A model generated the notes under the pieces. The model saw nothing but the letters and a program-made list of their open reading frames with translations. It ran no database searches and was not told the DNA's origin. A DNA stretch of 20,615 nt from Thermoanaerobacterales bacterium (lineage in GTDB: Bacteria > Actinomycetota > Acidimicrobiia > Acidimicrobiales > JACDCH01), in assembly GCA_017577565.1 (NCBI GenBank), contig PKRH01000060.1, forward strand, positions 1-20,615, written 5' to 3'. Of this stretch, positions 1 through 6,460 are shown piece after piece (the first letter of the stretch is position 1; the number at the start of each line of letters is the position of its first letter). The position numbers and the translations under genes are program-made.

Positions 1-853
1 CGGCCGCCCGGTCGCCGTCCCCGGACGGCTCGGCGGCCTCGCCGGCCTCGGCGGCGGCGCCGCCCTCCGGCTCAGCCGCCGCCGGCCGAGGGTCCGCGGC
101 GTCCTCCGCCGTGCCCTCCTGCGCCCCGTCGCCGGGGTCGCCGGGCCCGGGCGCGTCGATGCCCAGCTCGGCCCGCAGGTCGGCCAGGACGGCATCGGCG
201 GCGTCGAGGTCGACCTCGCGCTCGAGGTCCTCGTCGGCCACCGCCAGCTCGGACGGGTCGACCGGCGCCTCGGCGTCGCGGGCAGCGGCGTCGCGGGCCG
301 CCGCCTCGGCCTGGGCGACGAGGTCGTCGATCGGGCGGCGCAGCTCGGCGAGGACGTCCTCGACGAGCTGCCCGGTCCTGGCCGCCTTGCGGCCCCGCAG
401 CATGGGCAGGCGGGCCGCGGCCACCGCCTGGACGCGACCGGCGTTCTCCTCGCAGCTCCGCCGGACCCGCTCGATCTCCTCGGTGGCGGCCGCGATCCGC
501 CGCTCGAGCGCCTCGTGCTCGGCGCGCGCATCGCGCAGCCGGAGGGCGAAGACCCGGGCGGCGCCGTCGTAGCGGGCCGCCTCGTCGCGCCGGCCGGCCC
601 GGCGGGCGTCCCGCTCGCTGGTCAGCGCCCGGGCGACCAGGCGGCGGGCCTCGGCCTCGGCCGCGTAGCCGCCGGCCAGCTCGGCCGCCGCCCGGGCCCG
701 GTCGGTCGCCGCCGCCAGCGCCCGGGCCCGCAGGTCGCGGTCGGCCAGGCGGGCGGCCGCGATCGCGTCCTCGATGTCACGACGGGCGTCGAGAGGGCGG
801 ACGGGAACGTCGTTGGGTTCGCCGGTGGGCGGGTTCCACGGACTGCCTGTCAC
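1..853 (-). CDS. PspA/IM30-like coiled-coil protein, C-terminus beyond window
   Basis: The reading frame opens at a GTG (851-853) preceded by a good ribosome binding site (GAGGT about 7 nt upstream) and stays open to the left edge, so 284 codons are visible. Residues about 20-190 are almost all charged or Ala-rich heptad-like sequence, predicted as long coiled-coil helices. The segment EAARYDGAARVFALRLRDA followed by an EHEALERRI stretch resembles the AxEYxxAAxxFAxxLxxAE core of mycobacterial PspA, a membrane-stress protein of the PspA/IM30 (ESCRT-III-like) family. The family's usual N-terminal amphipathic helix with a KAxxN-type start is not present; instead there is a short Pro/Gly-rich lead. 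From about residue 225 the protein becomes an acidic Ala/Glu/Gly/Pro-rich tail, probably disordered. The family assignment is by pattern only; a generic coiled-coil protein is the alternative. It lies downstream of the liv operon but appears to have its own promoter. Confidence 0.6.
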   Translation of the reverse strand, partial: MTGSPWNPPTGEPNDVPVRPLDARRDIEDAIAAARLADRDLRARALAAATDRARAAAELAGGYAAEAEARRLVARALTSERDARRAGRRDEAARYDGAARVFALRLRDARAEHEALERRIAAATEEIERVRRSCEENAGRVQAVAAARLPMLRGRKAARTGQLVEDVLAELRRPIDDLVAQAEAAARDAAARDAEAPVDPSELAVADEDLEREVDLDAADAVLADLRAELGIDAPGPGDPGDGAQEGTAEDAADPRPAAAEPEGGAAAEAGEAAEPSGDGDRAA

Positions 854-892
854 GGGCCACCTCGCAGGACGTCGTGTCGGGGGAGAACAGTC

Positions 893-966
893 GGGTGACT
901 CAGGGTGACCGGAAGTCTACGGTGAGCGACCGCCTCGTGGCGGTCCACCGCCGTCGGCGGTCACCC
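893..966 (-). promoter_or_regulatory. Putative promoter with inverted-repeat cluster upstream of the PspA-like gene
   Basis: On the minus strand a TAGACT hexamer (914-919) is a plausible -10 element about 60 nt before the GTG start; no convincing -35 is visible. Around it are two copies of GTCACCC 10 nt apart (893-910), an opposed copy on the plus strand (GGTCACCC, 959-966, pairing perfectly with 903-910), a perfect 7-bp inverted repeat GACCGCC/GGCGGTC (928-945) and ACCGCC/GGCGGT (947-961). The repeats could be operator sites; no regulator is identified. Confidence 0.35.
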
Positions 967-1024
967 TACGGCCCCCGTACCCGCGCGGCACCCGTCCCCA
1001 GCCCCGCGATCGCGCCCGGCGGAC

Positions 1025-1041
1025 GGGCCGGTGCACGGCCC
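1025..1041 (-). terminator. Possible terminator hairpin after livF
   Basis: A 6-bp GC stem (GGGCCG/CGGCCC) with a 5-nt loop lies 26 nt beyond the livF stop. It has no T-tract, so it is only a candidate for ending the liv transcript. Confidence 0.25.
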
Positions 1042-1066
1042 CGCCGCGGCGTCGGTGGGCCGGCGG

Positions 1067-1786
1067 TCAGGCGCCGTCGCGCACGGTCGCGGTCCGCCCG
1101 AGGTAGCTCGCGACCAGCTCGTCGCGGCCGGCGACCTCGCCGGCCGGGCCCGACAGGGCGACGCGGCCGGCCGCCATGACGTAGGCCCGGGCGGCGAGGC
1201 GGAGGGCCCGCTCGGTGTCCTGCTCGACGAGGAGCAGCGGCACCCGGCCGGCGACCTCGGTCAGCACCGCGTAGACGCGGTCGACCACCGTCGGCGCCAG
1301 GCCGAGCGACGGCTCGTCGAGCAGCAGCAGCCGGGGCGCGGCCAGCAGGCCCCGGCCGATCGCCACCATCTGCTGCTCGCCGCCGGACAGCGCCCAGCCG
1401 GCGCGCGAGCGCAGCGGCACGAGCTCGGGGAACAGGTCGTAGACGTCGTCGACCTCGAACGCCGAGGGCCGGCCGTCGCGGGCCGAGCGGCCGACGAGCA
1501 GGTTCTCGTGCACGCTCAGGTTGGGGAAGACGTGCCGGCCCTCGGGCACGTGCACGAGCCCGCGGCGGGCGACGGCCTCGGGGCGCAGCGCCCCGACCGG
1601 CTCGCCGTCGAAGGTGATCGTCCCGGTGGCGGGGACGACCCGGCTGATCGCCCGCAGCGTCGAGGTCTTGCCGGCGCCGTTGGGGCCGAGCAGGGCGACG
1701 ATCTCGCCCCCGCCGACGTCCAGGTCGACGCCGTCGACGGCGACGGTCGTCCCGTAGGTCACCCGCAGGTCGCGCACCTCGAGCAC
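1067..1786 (-). CDS. livF: Branched-chain amino acid ABC transporter ATP-binding protein LivF
   Basis: This 239-residue cytoplasmic ATPase powers the Liv/HAAT importer together with LivG. Visible motifs are Walker A (GPNGAGKT, about 34-41), the ABC signature LSGGEQQ followed by MVAIGRGLL, and Walker B LLLLDEPSLGL. The GLVHVPEGRHVF segment after the Q-loop region and the short length are typical of LivF rather than LivG. The start is a GTG one nucleotide after the livG stop, so the two are almost certainly translated from one message. It is the last gene of the livKHMGF operon. The exact substrate (Leu/Ile/Val, urea, amides, acyl compounds) cannot be read from the ATPase; the order and family say HAAT-type importer. 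Confidence 0.93.
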   Translation of the reverse strand: MLEVRDLRVTYGTTVAVDGVDLDVGGGEIVALLGPNGAGKTSTLRAISRVVPATGTITFDGEPVGALRPEAVARRGLVHVPEGRHVFPNLSVHENLLVGRSARDGRPSAFEVDDVYDLFPELVPLRSRAGWALSGGEQQMVAIGRGLLAAPRLLLLDEPSLGLAPTVVDRVYAVLTEVAGRVPLLLVEQDTERALRLAARAYVMAAGRVALSGPAGEVAGRDELVASYLGRTATVRDGA

Positions 1787-1787
1787 G

Positions 1788-2555
1788 TCAGCCCCTCGCC
1801 GCTCCCCGCCGGCCGAGGTAGGCCTCGACCACCTCGTCCCGGCGCCACACCTCCGCCGGCGGCCCGTCCGCGATCACCCGGCCGAGCTGCATGACGACGA
1901 CCCGGTCGGCCACCTGCTCGACGAGGTCGAGCTTGTGGTCGACGACGAGCAGCGACACGCCCCGGGCCGGCAGGTCGCCGAGCAGGCGGGCCAGCTCTGC
2001 GGTCTCGGTGTCGTCGAGCCCGGCCGAGGGCTCGTCGGCCACCAGCACGGCCGGCTCGCCGACCAGCGCCCGGGCCAGCTCCAGCATCCGCTGCTGGCCG
2101 TAGGACAGCAGCCCGGCCGGCTCCTCGGCCCGGTCGGCCAGGCCGACCCGGTCGAGCGCCGCCAGCGCCCGGGCCCAGCGCCGGCGCTCTCGCCGCCACA
2201 TCGCCCGCCGGCCCAGCCAGGCGCCGGCCAGGCCGGTGGCGTGCCGGTCGCGGTCGGCCAGCAACACGTTCTCGATGCAGGTCAGCTCCCGGAAGGTCTG
2301 GGGCGACTGGAAGGTGCGGGCCAGGCCGGCCCGCCGGATCGCCCCCGGCCGCCCGAGCGGGACGCGCCGGCCGGCGACCTCCAGCGACCCTCGGGCCGCC
2401 ACGACCCCGGTGACCGCGTTGAGGAAGGTCGACTTGCCCGAGCCGTTGGGCCCGACCATGCCGACCGCCTCGCCCGGGCCGACCGCCAGGTCGACGCCGT
2501 CGACGGCGCGCAGGGCACCGAAGTGCACGGCGATCCCCGCGGCCCGCAGCGTCAC
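1788..2555 (-). CDS. livG: Branched-chain amino acid ABC transporter ATP-binding protein LivG
   Basis: This 255-residue ATPase pairs with LivF at the inner face of the membrane. Walker A is GPNGSGKST (35-43); TFQSPQTFRELT is the Q-loop segment characteristic of LivG; Walker B is VLVADEPSAGLD and the H-loop histidine is in VVDHKLD. The ABC signature reads LSYGQQR instead of the commoner LSGGQ; LSYG variants are well known in LivG. The frame stays open well upstream, but homology begins at the GTG at 2553-2555, which overlaps the livM stop codon in a GTGA arrangement, so that start was chosen (the longer upstream extension is a shadow of livM). Confidence 0.93.
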   Translation of the reverse strand: MTLRAAGIAVHFGALRAVDGVDLAVGPGEAVGMVGPNGSGKSTFLNAVTGVVAARGSLEVAGRRVPLGRPGAIRRAGLARTFQSPQTFRELTCIENVLLADRDRHATGLAGAWLGRRAMWRRERRRWARALAALDRVGLADRAEEPAGLLSYGQQRMLELARALVGEPAVLVADEPSAGLDDTETAELARLLGDLPARGVSLLVVDHKLDLVEQVADRVVVMQLGRVIADGPPAEVWRRDEVVEAYLGRRGAARG

Positions 2556-3613
2556 GCCCGCTCCCCCACGGACCGCAGCCGCACCGCGCCCCGGCCCCGG
2601 CGCAGCCACCGGCCCGCCGCCTCGACGAGGCCGACGAGGCCGCCGGGGAAGGCGACGACGACCGCGACCAGCAGGGCGCCGTAGATCAGCGCCCGGTACT
2701 CCCCCACGAACCGCAGCTGCTCCGGCGCCCACACGACGAAGGCCGCGCCGAGCACGGGCCCCCACATCGACCCGGCGCCGCCCAGCAGCACGACGAGGAA
2801 GATGTCGATGCCGAGCTCGAGCGCGAAGGACTCGGTGCTGATGAAGCCGGACGTGTGGGCGAACAGGCACCCGGCGACGCCGGCGTAGGTCGAGCCGAGC
2901 ACGAACATGCCGAGCCGCAGCCGCAGCACCGGCACGCCGACCGTCGCCGCCACCTGCCGGTTGTCCCGGAAGGCCACCGCCTCGCGCCGCAGCGGCGACC
3001 GCTCGACCAGGGCGGTGAGGAGCAGGGCGAGGACGAGGAAGGCGCCGAGGAGCAGCGCCAGGTCCTGCCCCGACGCGAACCGGTGGCCGAAGAGGTCCGG
3101 CTTCGGGATGCCGACGATCTCACCGCCGGGCGCGGTGAACGACTCGAGCTCCCGGAACACGATGAGCGCGATGTGGCTGAAGGCCAGCGTGGCGATGGCG
3201 AAGTAGAAGTGGTCGCTGCGCACGACCAGCACCGCGAAGGCCAGCGCCACCGCCGCGCTGAGCACGACCGCGGCGAGGAGGCCCCAGGCGAACGACCGGC
3301 CCTCCGAGGCCCACACCGACGCGTAGGCCCCGAGGCCGACGAACGCCCCCTGACTGAACGCGAACTGCCCCGAGAGGGAGAAGACCAGGTAGAAGCCCAG
3401 CCCGACGACCGAGTAGATCAGCCAGGAGTGCAGCAGCCCGTGGCCGAAGGCGCTGTCCACGCCGAGGCTCAGCGCCACGACCAGGGCGGCGACGGCGGCG
3501 ACGCCGTGGAGCTGCCGCTGCCGGTAGACGGGCGGGCGGACGTCGCGGTCCCGGGCCGGCCGGGCCGCCGGCTCGGCGGCCACCGGGGCGGTGCCGACCT
3601 CAGAGCCGGGCAC
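2552..3613 (-). CDS. livM: Branched-chain amino acid ABC transporter permease LivM
   Basis: A 353-residue integral membrane protein, one half of the translocation pore of the Liv importer. After a polar, Pro/Ala/Arg-rich N-terminal tail of about 30 residues come multiple hydrophobic segments; the stretch YSVVGLGFYLVFSLSGQFAF followed by SQGAFVGLGAYAS is the LivM hallmark, and LGGAGSMWGPVLGAAFVV near the C-terminus is the conserved cytoplasmic loop that contacts the ATPase. The GTG start lies 14 nt inside the end of livH and the stop overlaps the livG start, consistent with translational coupling. Length matches the family. Confidence 0.93.
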   Translation of the reverse strand: MPGSEVGTAPVAAEPAARPARDRDVRPPVYRQRQLHGVAAVAALVVALSLGVDSAFGHGLLHSWLIYSVVGLGFYLVFSLSGQFAFSQGAFVGLGAYASVWASEGRSFAWGLLAAVVLSAAVALAFAVLVVRSDHFYFAIATLAFSHIALIVFRELESFTAPGGEIVGIPKPDLFGHRFASGQDLALLLGAFLVLALLLTALVERSPLRREAVAFRDNRQVAATVGVPVLRLRLGMFVLGSTYAGVAGCLFAHTSGFISTESFALELGIDIFLVVLLGGAGSMWGPVLGAAFVVWAPEQLRFVGEYRALIYGALLVAVVVAFPGGLVGLVEAAGRWLRRGRGAVRLRSVGERA

Positions 3614-4475
3614 GGACCTCGCTCCCGAGGACGCCCTGCGGCCGCAGGGCGATGACCAGCAGCATGAGCACGAACGGGTAGACCTCGGCGTAGTCGGGGC
3701 TGAGGTAGCCGCCGCCCAGCTGCTGGACCAGCCCGATGGCCAGCGCCCCGACCACCACCCCGCCGATGCTGCCCATGCCGCCGAGGATCGAGGCGGCGAA
3801 GGCGTAGAGCATCGGCCCGAACCCGAGGTCGACCGTGACCGCCCGGGTGGGGGCGATGAGCACGCCGGCCAGGGCCGACAGCCCGCCGGCCAGGCCGAAG
3901 GTCAGCATCGACATGCGGGCCACCCGGATGCCCTGCATCTGGGCCGCCATGCGGTCGCTGGCCAGCGCCCGGACCTGCCGGCCGAACTGCGTGCGGTGGA
4001 ACAGCAGCCAGAGGGCGGCCACGCACACCGCGGTGACGCCGATGATCAGCAGGTTCTGCTTCGGGATCCGGGCGCCGAGCACCTCGACGACCTCGAACCC
4101 GAGCGGCCCCCGCAGCCGGGTGGGCGAGGTGCCCCGCCACAGCACGATGACCGCCCGGATGACGAGCGCCGCCCCCAGCGTCGAGATCACCACGACGTGG
4201 ATCGAGCGGTCGCGGATGGGCGCGTAGGCGAACCGCTCGATCAGCACGCCGACGGCGGCCAGCGCGGCGACGGCGACCGCGTAGGCGCCGAGGAGCGGCA
4301 GCTCCAGGTCGGTGGCGGCCCAGATGGCGATGTAGGCCCCGAGCGTCACCAGGTCGCCCTGGGCGAAGTTGATGACGCCGGTCGCCTTGTGGATGAGGAG
4401 GAAGCCCAGGGCGACGACGGCGAACACCGCGCCCTGGGCCACGCCGGTCACGAACAGGGAGACGAAGCGCTCCAC
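3600..4475 (-). CDS. livH: Branched-chain amino acid ABC transporter permease LivH
   Basis: A 291-residue membrane permease, the second pore subunit. It opens with VTGVAQGAVFAVVALGFLLI and continues KATGVINFAQGDLVTLGAYIA, the classic LivH signature; the conserved coupling loop is ILGGMGSIGGVVVGALAIG near the C-terminus. The GTG at 4473-4475 was chosen because it lies 7 nt downstream of the livK stop and begins the family homology; the frame remains open far upstream only as a shadow of livK. Its end overlaps livM by 14 nt. Confidence 0.92.
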   Translation of the reverse strand: MERFVSLFVTGVAQGAVFAVVALGFLLIHKATGVINFAQGDLVTLGAYIAIWAATDLELPLLGAYAVAVAALAAVGVLIERFAYAPIRDRSIHVVVISTLGAALVIRAVIVLWRGTSPTRLRGPLGFEVVEVLGARIPKQNLLIIGVTAVCVAALWLLFHRTQFGRQVRALASDRMAAQMQGIRVARMSMLTFGLAGGLSALAGVLIAPTRAVTVDLGFGPMLYAFAASILGGMGSIGGVVVGALAIGLVQQLGGGYLSPDYAEVYPFVLMLLVIALRPQGVLGSEVRARL

Positions 4476-4482
4476 CGCCGGC

Positions 4483-5709
4483 TCAGCCCACGTCGTCGTA
4501 GGTCTTCTCGGTGACGAGCGAGCCGTCCTCGAACCGCACGACGACGCTGGAGTGCTGCAGCACGTTGTTCTCGTTGCTGTAGATGGCGCAGATCCCCTCG
4601 TGGCCGTCGAGCGACTCCAGGCCCTGCCGGATGGTCTCGGGGTCGGCGGCCTGCGCCTCGTTGACGATCGCGGCGACGATGTGGACCGCGTCGTACATCT
4701 GCGCCGCGCCGTAGCTCGGCTCGTAGCCGTACTCCTCGACGAAGGCGTCGTGCCAGGCCTCGACCCCCTCGCGGTCGTCGTCGGCCGGGTTGCAGTCCAC
4801 GACGCCGAGCACGCCCTCCAGCAGGCTCTCGTCGCCGACGATGTCGGCGAAGAACGAGAACCCGACCGAGCCCGGGCCGATGTGGGGCACGTCCGCGAGG
4901 CCCTGCTGGGCCAGCGTGTTGACGGCGAGGCCGACGGTCGCCGGCGTCCCCCAGTCGAGGACGACGTCGACGTCCTCCATGGCGAGCACGGCCTCGGTGA
5001 GGTCGGTGGCGTTGAACTCGAAGGAGCGCTCGGCCGCGACCTCGGCGCCGAGCTCCTCGATCTCGGCGTCCTGGGCCTCGTTGCCCGACTGGCCGAAGGC
5101 GGTGTTGACGTAGAGCTGGCCGATCTCCTCGGCGCCCAGCTCCTCGACGGCGTAGCGGGCGGCGATGCGGGCCGCACCGTCGTTGGGCGGGCGGTTGCCG
5201 AAGATCCACGGGCTGCCGGCCTCGCCGTCGCCGGCCACCTTCGGCTCGGTCGTGTTGTGGATCATCGGGACCCCGGCGGCGTCGACGCGCTCGGCCATCG
5301 CCAGCACCGCCGTGCTGGAGACGGGGCCGAGCAGGACGTCGGGGTCCTCCTCCAGCGCCAGGTTGAGCGAGTTGGTGATCTCGTCGCCGACGGCGGGCGT
5401 CTCGACGGCCTCGAACTCGATCGGGTGCCCGCCGAGCCCGCCGGCCTCGTTGATCTCGGCGATCGCCATCTCGATGCCGTCGACGTAGTCGGGCACCGCG
5501 TTCGGGTCCGAGCCGCCCGGCTCGGAGATCACCGCGACGATCCGCAGCGGCTCCTCGAGCTCGTAGTCGGGCGCGGTCGTCGTGGTCGTCCCGCCGGCGG
5601 CCGACTCGTCGGCGGCCGCGTCGTCCCCGTCGTCGTCGTCGCCGCACGCCGCCGCCAGCAGCGACAGCGCGAGCAGCGAACCCACCAGGCGATGGCTCCG
5701 TCGTCCCAC
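4483..5709 (-). CDS. livK: Branched-chain amino acid-type ABC transporter substrate-binding lipoprotein LivK
   Basis: A 408-residue extracytoplasmic receptor that delivers substrate to LivHM. The N-terminus is a lipoprotein signal (RLVGSLLALSLLAAAC) with lipidation expected at Cys22, followed by an Asp/Ala/Thr-rich linker to about residue 50. The mature part has the periplasmic-binding-protein type I fold signature: LRIVAVISEPGG, a GIEMAIAEINEAGG helix, VLLGPVSSTAVLAMAERVDAAGVP and FGNRPPNDG. It starts at GTG (5707-5709) with a GGGGGGA ribosome binding site. First gene of the operon; the ligand pocket is not predictable by eye, and in actinobacteria such receptors can also serve amides or aromatic and acyl compounds. 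Confidence 0.9.
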   Translation of the reverse strand: MGRRSHRLVGSLLALSLLAAACGDDDDGDDAAADESAAGGTTTTTAPDYELEEPLRIVAVISEPGGSDPNAVPDYVDGIEMAIAEINEAGGLGGHPIEFEAVETPAVGDEITNSLNLALEEDPDVLLGPVSSTAVLAMAERVDAAGVPMIHNTTEPKVAGDGEAGSPWIFGNRPPNDGAARIAARYAVEELGAEEIGQLYVNTAFGQSGNEAQDAEIEELGAEVAAERSFEFNATDLTEAVLAMEDVDVVLDWGTPATVGLAVNTLAQQGLADVPHIGPGSVGFSFFADIVGDESLLEGVLGVVDCNPADDDREGVEAWHDAFVEEYGYEPSYGAAQMYDAVHIVAAIVNEAQAADPETIRQGLESLDGHEGICAIYSNENNVLQHSSVVVRFEDGSLVTEKTYDDVG

Positions 5710-5735
5710 GGTGATCCCCCCGGTCGCTCCCCCAG

Positions 5736-5754
5736 ATCTGACGGATCGTCAGAT
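5736..5754. promoter_or_regulatory. TetR-type operator palindrome in front of livK
   Basis: ATCTGACGGATCGTCAGAT is a perfect 8-bp inverted repeat (ATCTGACG/CGTCAGAT) around a 3-nt centre. It lies 27 nt upstream of the livK start and begins about 6 nt after the proposed -10 element, so a bound dimer would cover the transcription start. Odd-length CTGACG-N3-CGTCAG dyads are typical targets of TetR-family repressors. No regulator gene is in the window. Confidence 0.6.
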
Positions 5755-5760
5755 GCTGCG

Positions 5761-5790
5761 ACCATAGATGTGACGCACGGCACAGCGCAA
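5761..5790 (-). promoter_or_regulatory. Putative liv operon promoter
   Basis: On the minus strand TTGCGC (5785-5790) and TATGGT (5761-5766) are separated by 18 nt, a reasonable sigma-70-type -35/-10 pair. Expected transcription start is around 5753-5755, at the edge of the palindrome. Confidence 0.5.
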
Positions 5791-5854
5791 GGGGTCCCGG
5801 CGGGCGGGCGCGCCGGCGCCGCCCGTCCGGCCCCGGGCCGTCGGGCGAGGCGCG

Positions 5855-5872
5855 CCACCGGTCACCCGGTGG
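5855..5872 (-). terminator. Hairpin just after the 172-aa gene
   Basis: CCACCGG/CCGGTGG form a perfect 7-bp stem with a 4-nt loop, 3 nt beyond the stop codon of the gene at 5876-6394. There is no T-tract, but position and strength suit a GC-rich actinobacterial terminator that would insulate the downstream liv promoter. Confidence 0.4.
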
Positions 5873-5875
5873 GCG

Positions 5876-6394
5876 TCAGATCCTCAGCAGGCTCTTCCAG
5901 TTCGCCCGGTGGGCGTCGGCGACCTGCCGGGGCGTGCGACGCAGCACGTCCTCGGGCACGAGGTCGGCGATGCGCCGCTGCTCCGGGTAGTGGTGCGGGT
6001 TCGCCACCCCGGCGAACAGCGGCTGCCGGAAGGCGATGAGGTCGGGCGGGGCGTCCCCCAGGAAGCCCCACACGGTGAAGGCCACGGTCAGGTCGTGGAC
6101 CACCGGCGCCCGGCCGAAGAGCGAGGCCCGCTTCAGCGCCACCGCGGCGCAGCCGGCGATCGTGTCGTCCTCGTCCTCGTCGGGGGCGAGCGTCAGCCGG
6201 CCCCGGAAGCGGCGGGCGAGCACGTAGACGTAGCCCTGGTCGGGCCCCGGCGCGCCGAAGCGGTCGCGCCACCGGAACCCGCCGTCGAGCTCGCCCGGCC
6301 GGTCGGGGAACCACGGCTCCGGCCGCCGGGGCGGCGACTCGTAGCTGCGCACGTGCCGGACCGGTGGCTGGGGGACGTACTCGGGGGCGGCCAC
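5876..6394 (-). CDS. Conserved-looking hypothetical protein, 172 aa
   Basis: No family recognised. The frame has strongly biased G/C third positions and reads from a GTG (6392-6394) through 172 residues. The first 30 residues are Pro/Arg-rich and polar; the centre (about 50-130) is a mix of short hydrophobic strands with an acidic DEDEDD turn near 92-97 and aromatic-rich segments (YVYVLARRF, VAFTVWGF); the C-terminal third is charged and contains HHYPEQRR. There is no signal peptide or clear membrane helix, so a soluble cytoplasmic protein is likely. A TAGCCT hexamer lies 8 nt before the start, so it probably has its own promoter rather than belonging to the leuB-ilvE-cimA operon, although it sits only 66 nt beyond cimA. 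Confidence 0.65.
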   Translation of the reverse strand: MAAPEYVPQPPVRHVRSYESPPRRPEPWFPDRPGELDGGFRWRDRFGAPGPDQGYVYVLARRFRGRLTLAPDEDEDDTIAGCAAVALKRASLFGRAPVVHDLTVAFTVWGFLGDAPPDLIAFRQPLFAGVANPHHYPEQRRIADLVPEDVLRRTPRQVADAHRANWKSLLRI

Positions 6395-6402
6395 GGCCCC
6401 GC

Positions 6403-6408
6403 AGGCTA
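6403..6408 (-). promoter_or_regulatory. -10 element for a leaderless start of the 172-aa gene
   Basis: TAGCCT on the minus strand fits the actinobacterial TAnnnT -10 pattern and ends 8 nt before the GTG start, leaving no room for a ribosome binding site. No strong -35 is visible. Confidence 0.4.
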
Positions 6409-6460
6409 GGCGCGCCGCGCCCGCCCGGACGAATGTCCCGGCGGCCCCCGACGGGGCGGC

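Noticed and set aside
5586..5645. Trinucleotide (GTC/GAC) repeat in livK
   Set aside because: It encodes the Asp/Thr-rich linker behind the lipobox, ordinary for actinobacterial lipoproteins; no sign of a phase-variation tract.
4369..6039. 556-codon plus-strand frame opposite livK/livH
   Set aside because: Shadow of the liv genes; Val/Asp/Leu/Gly-rich reverse-complement composition with no domain.
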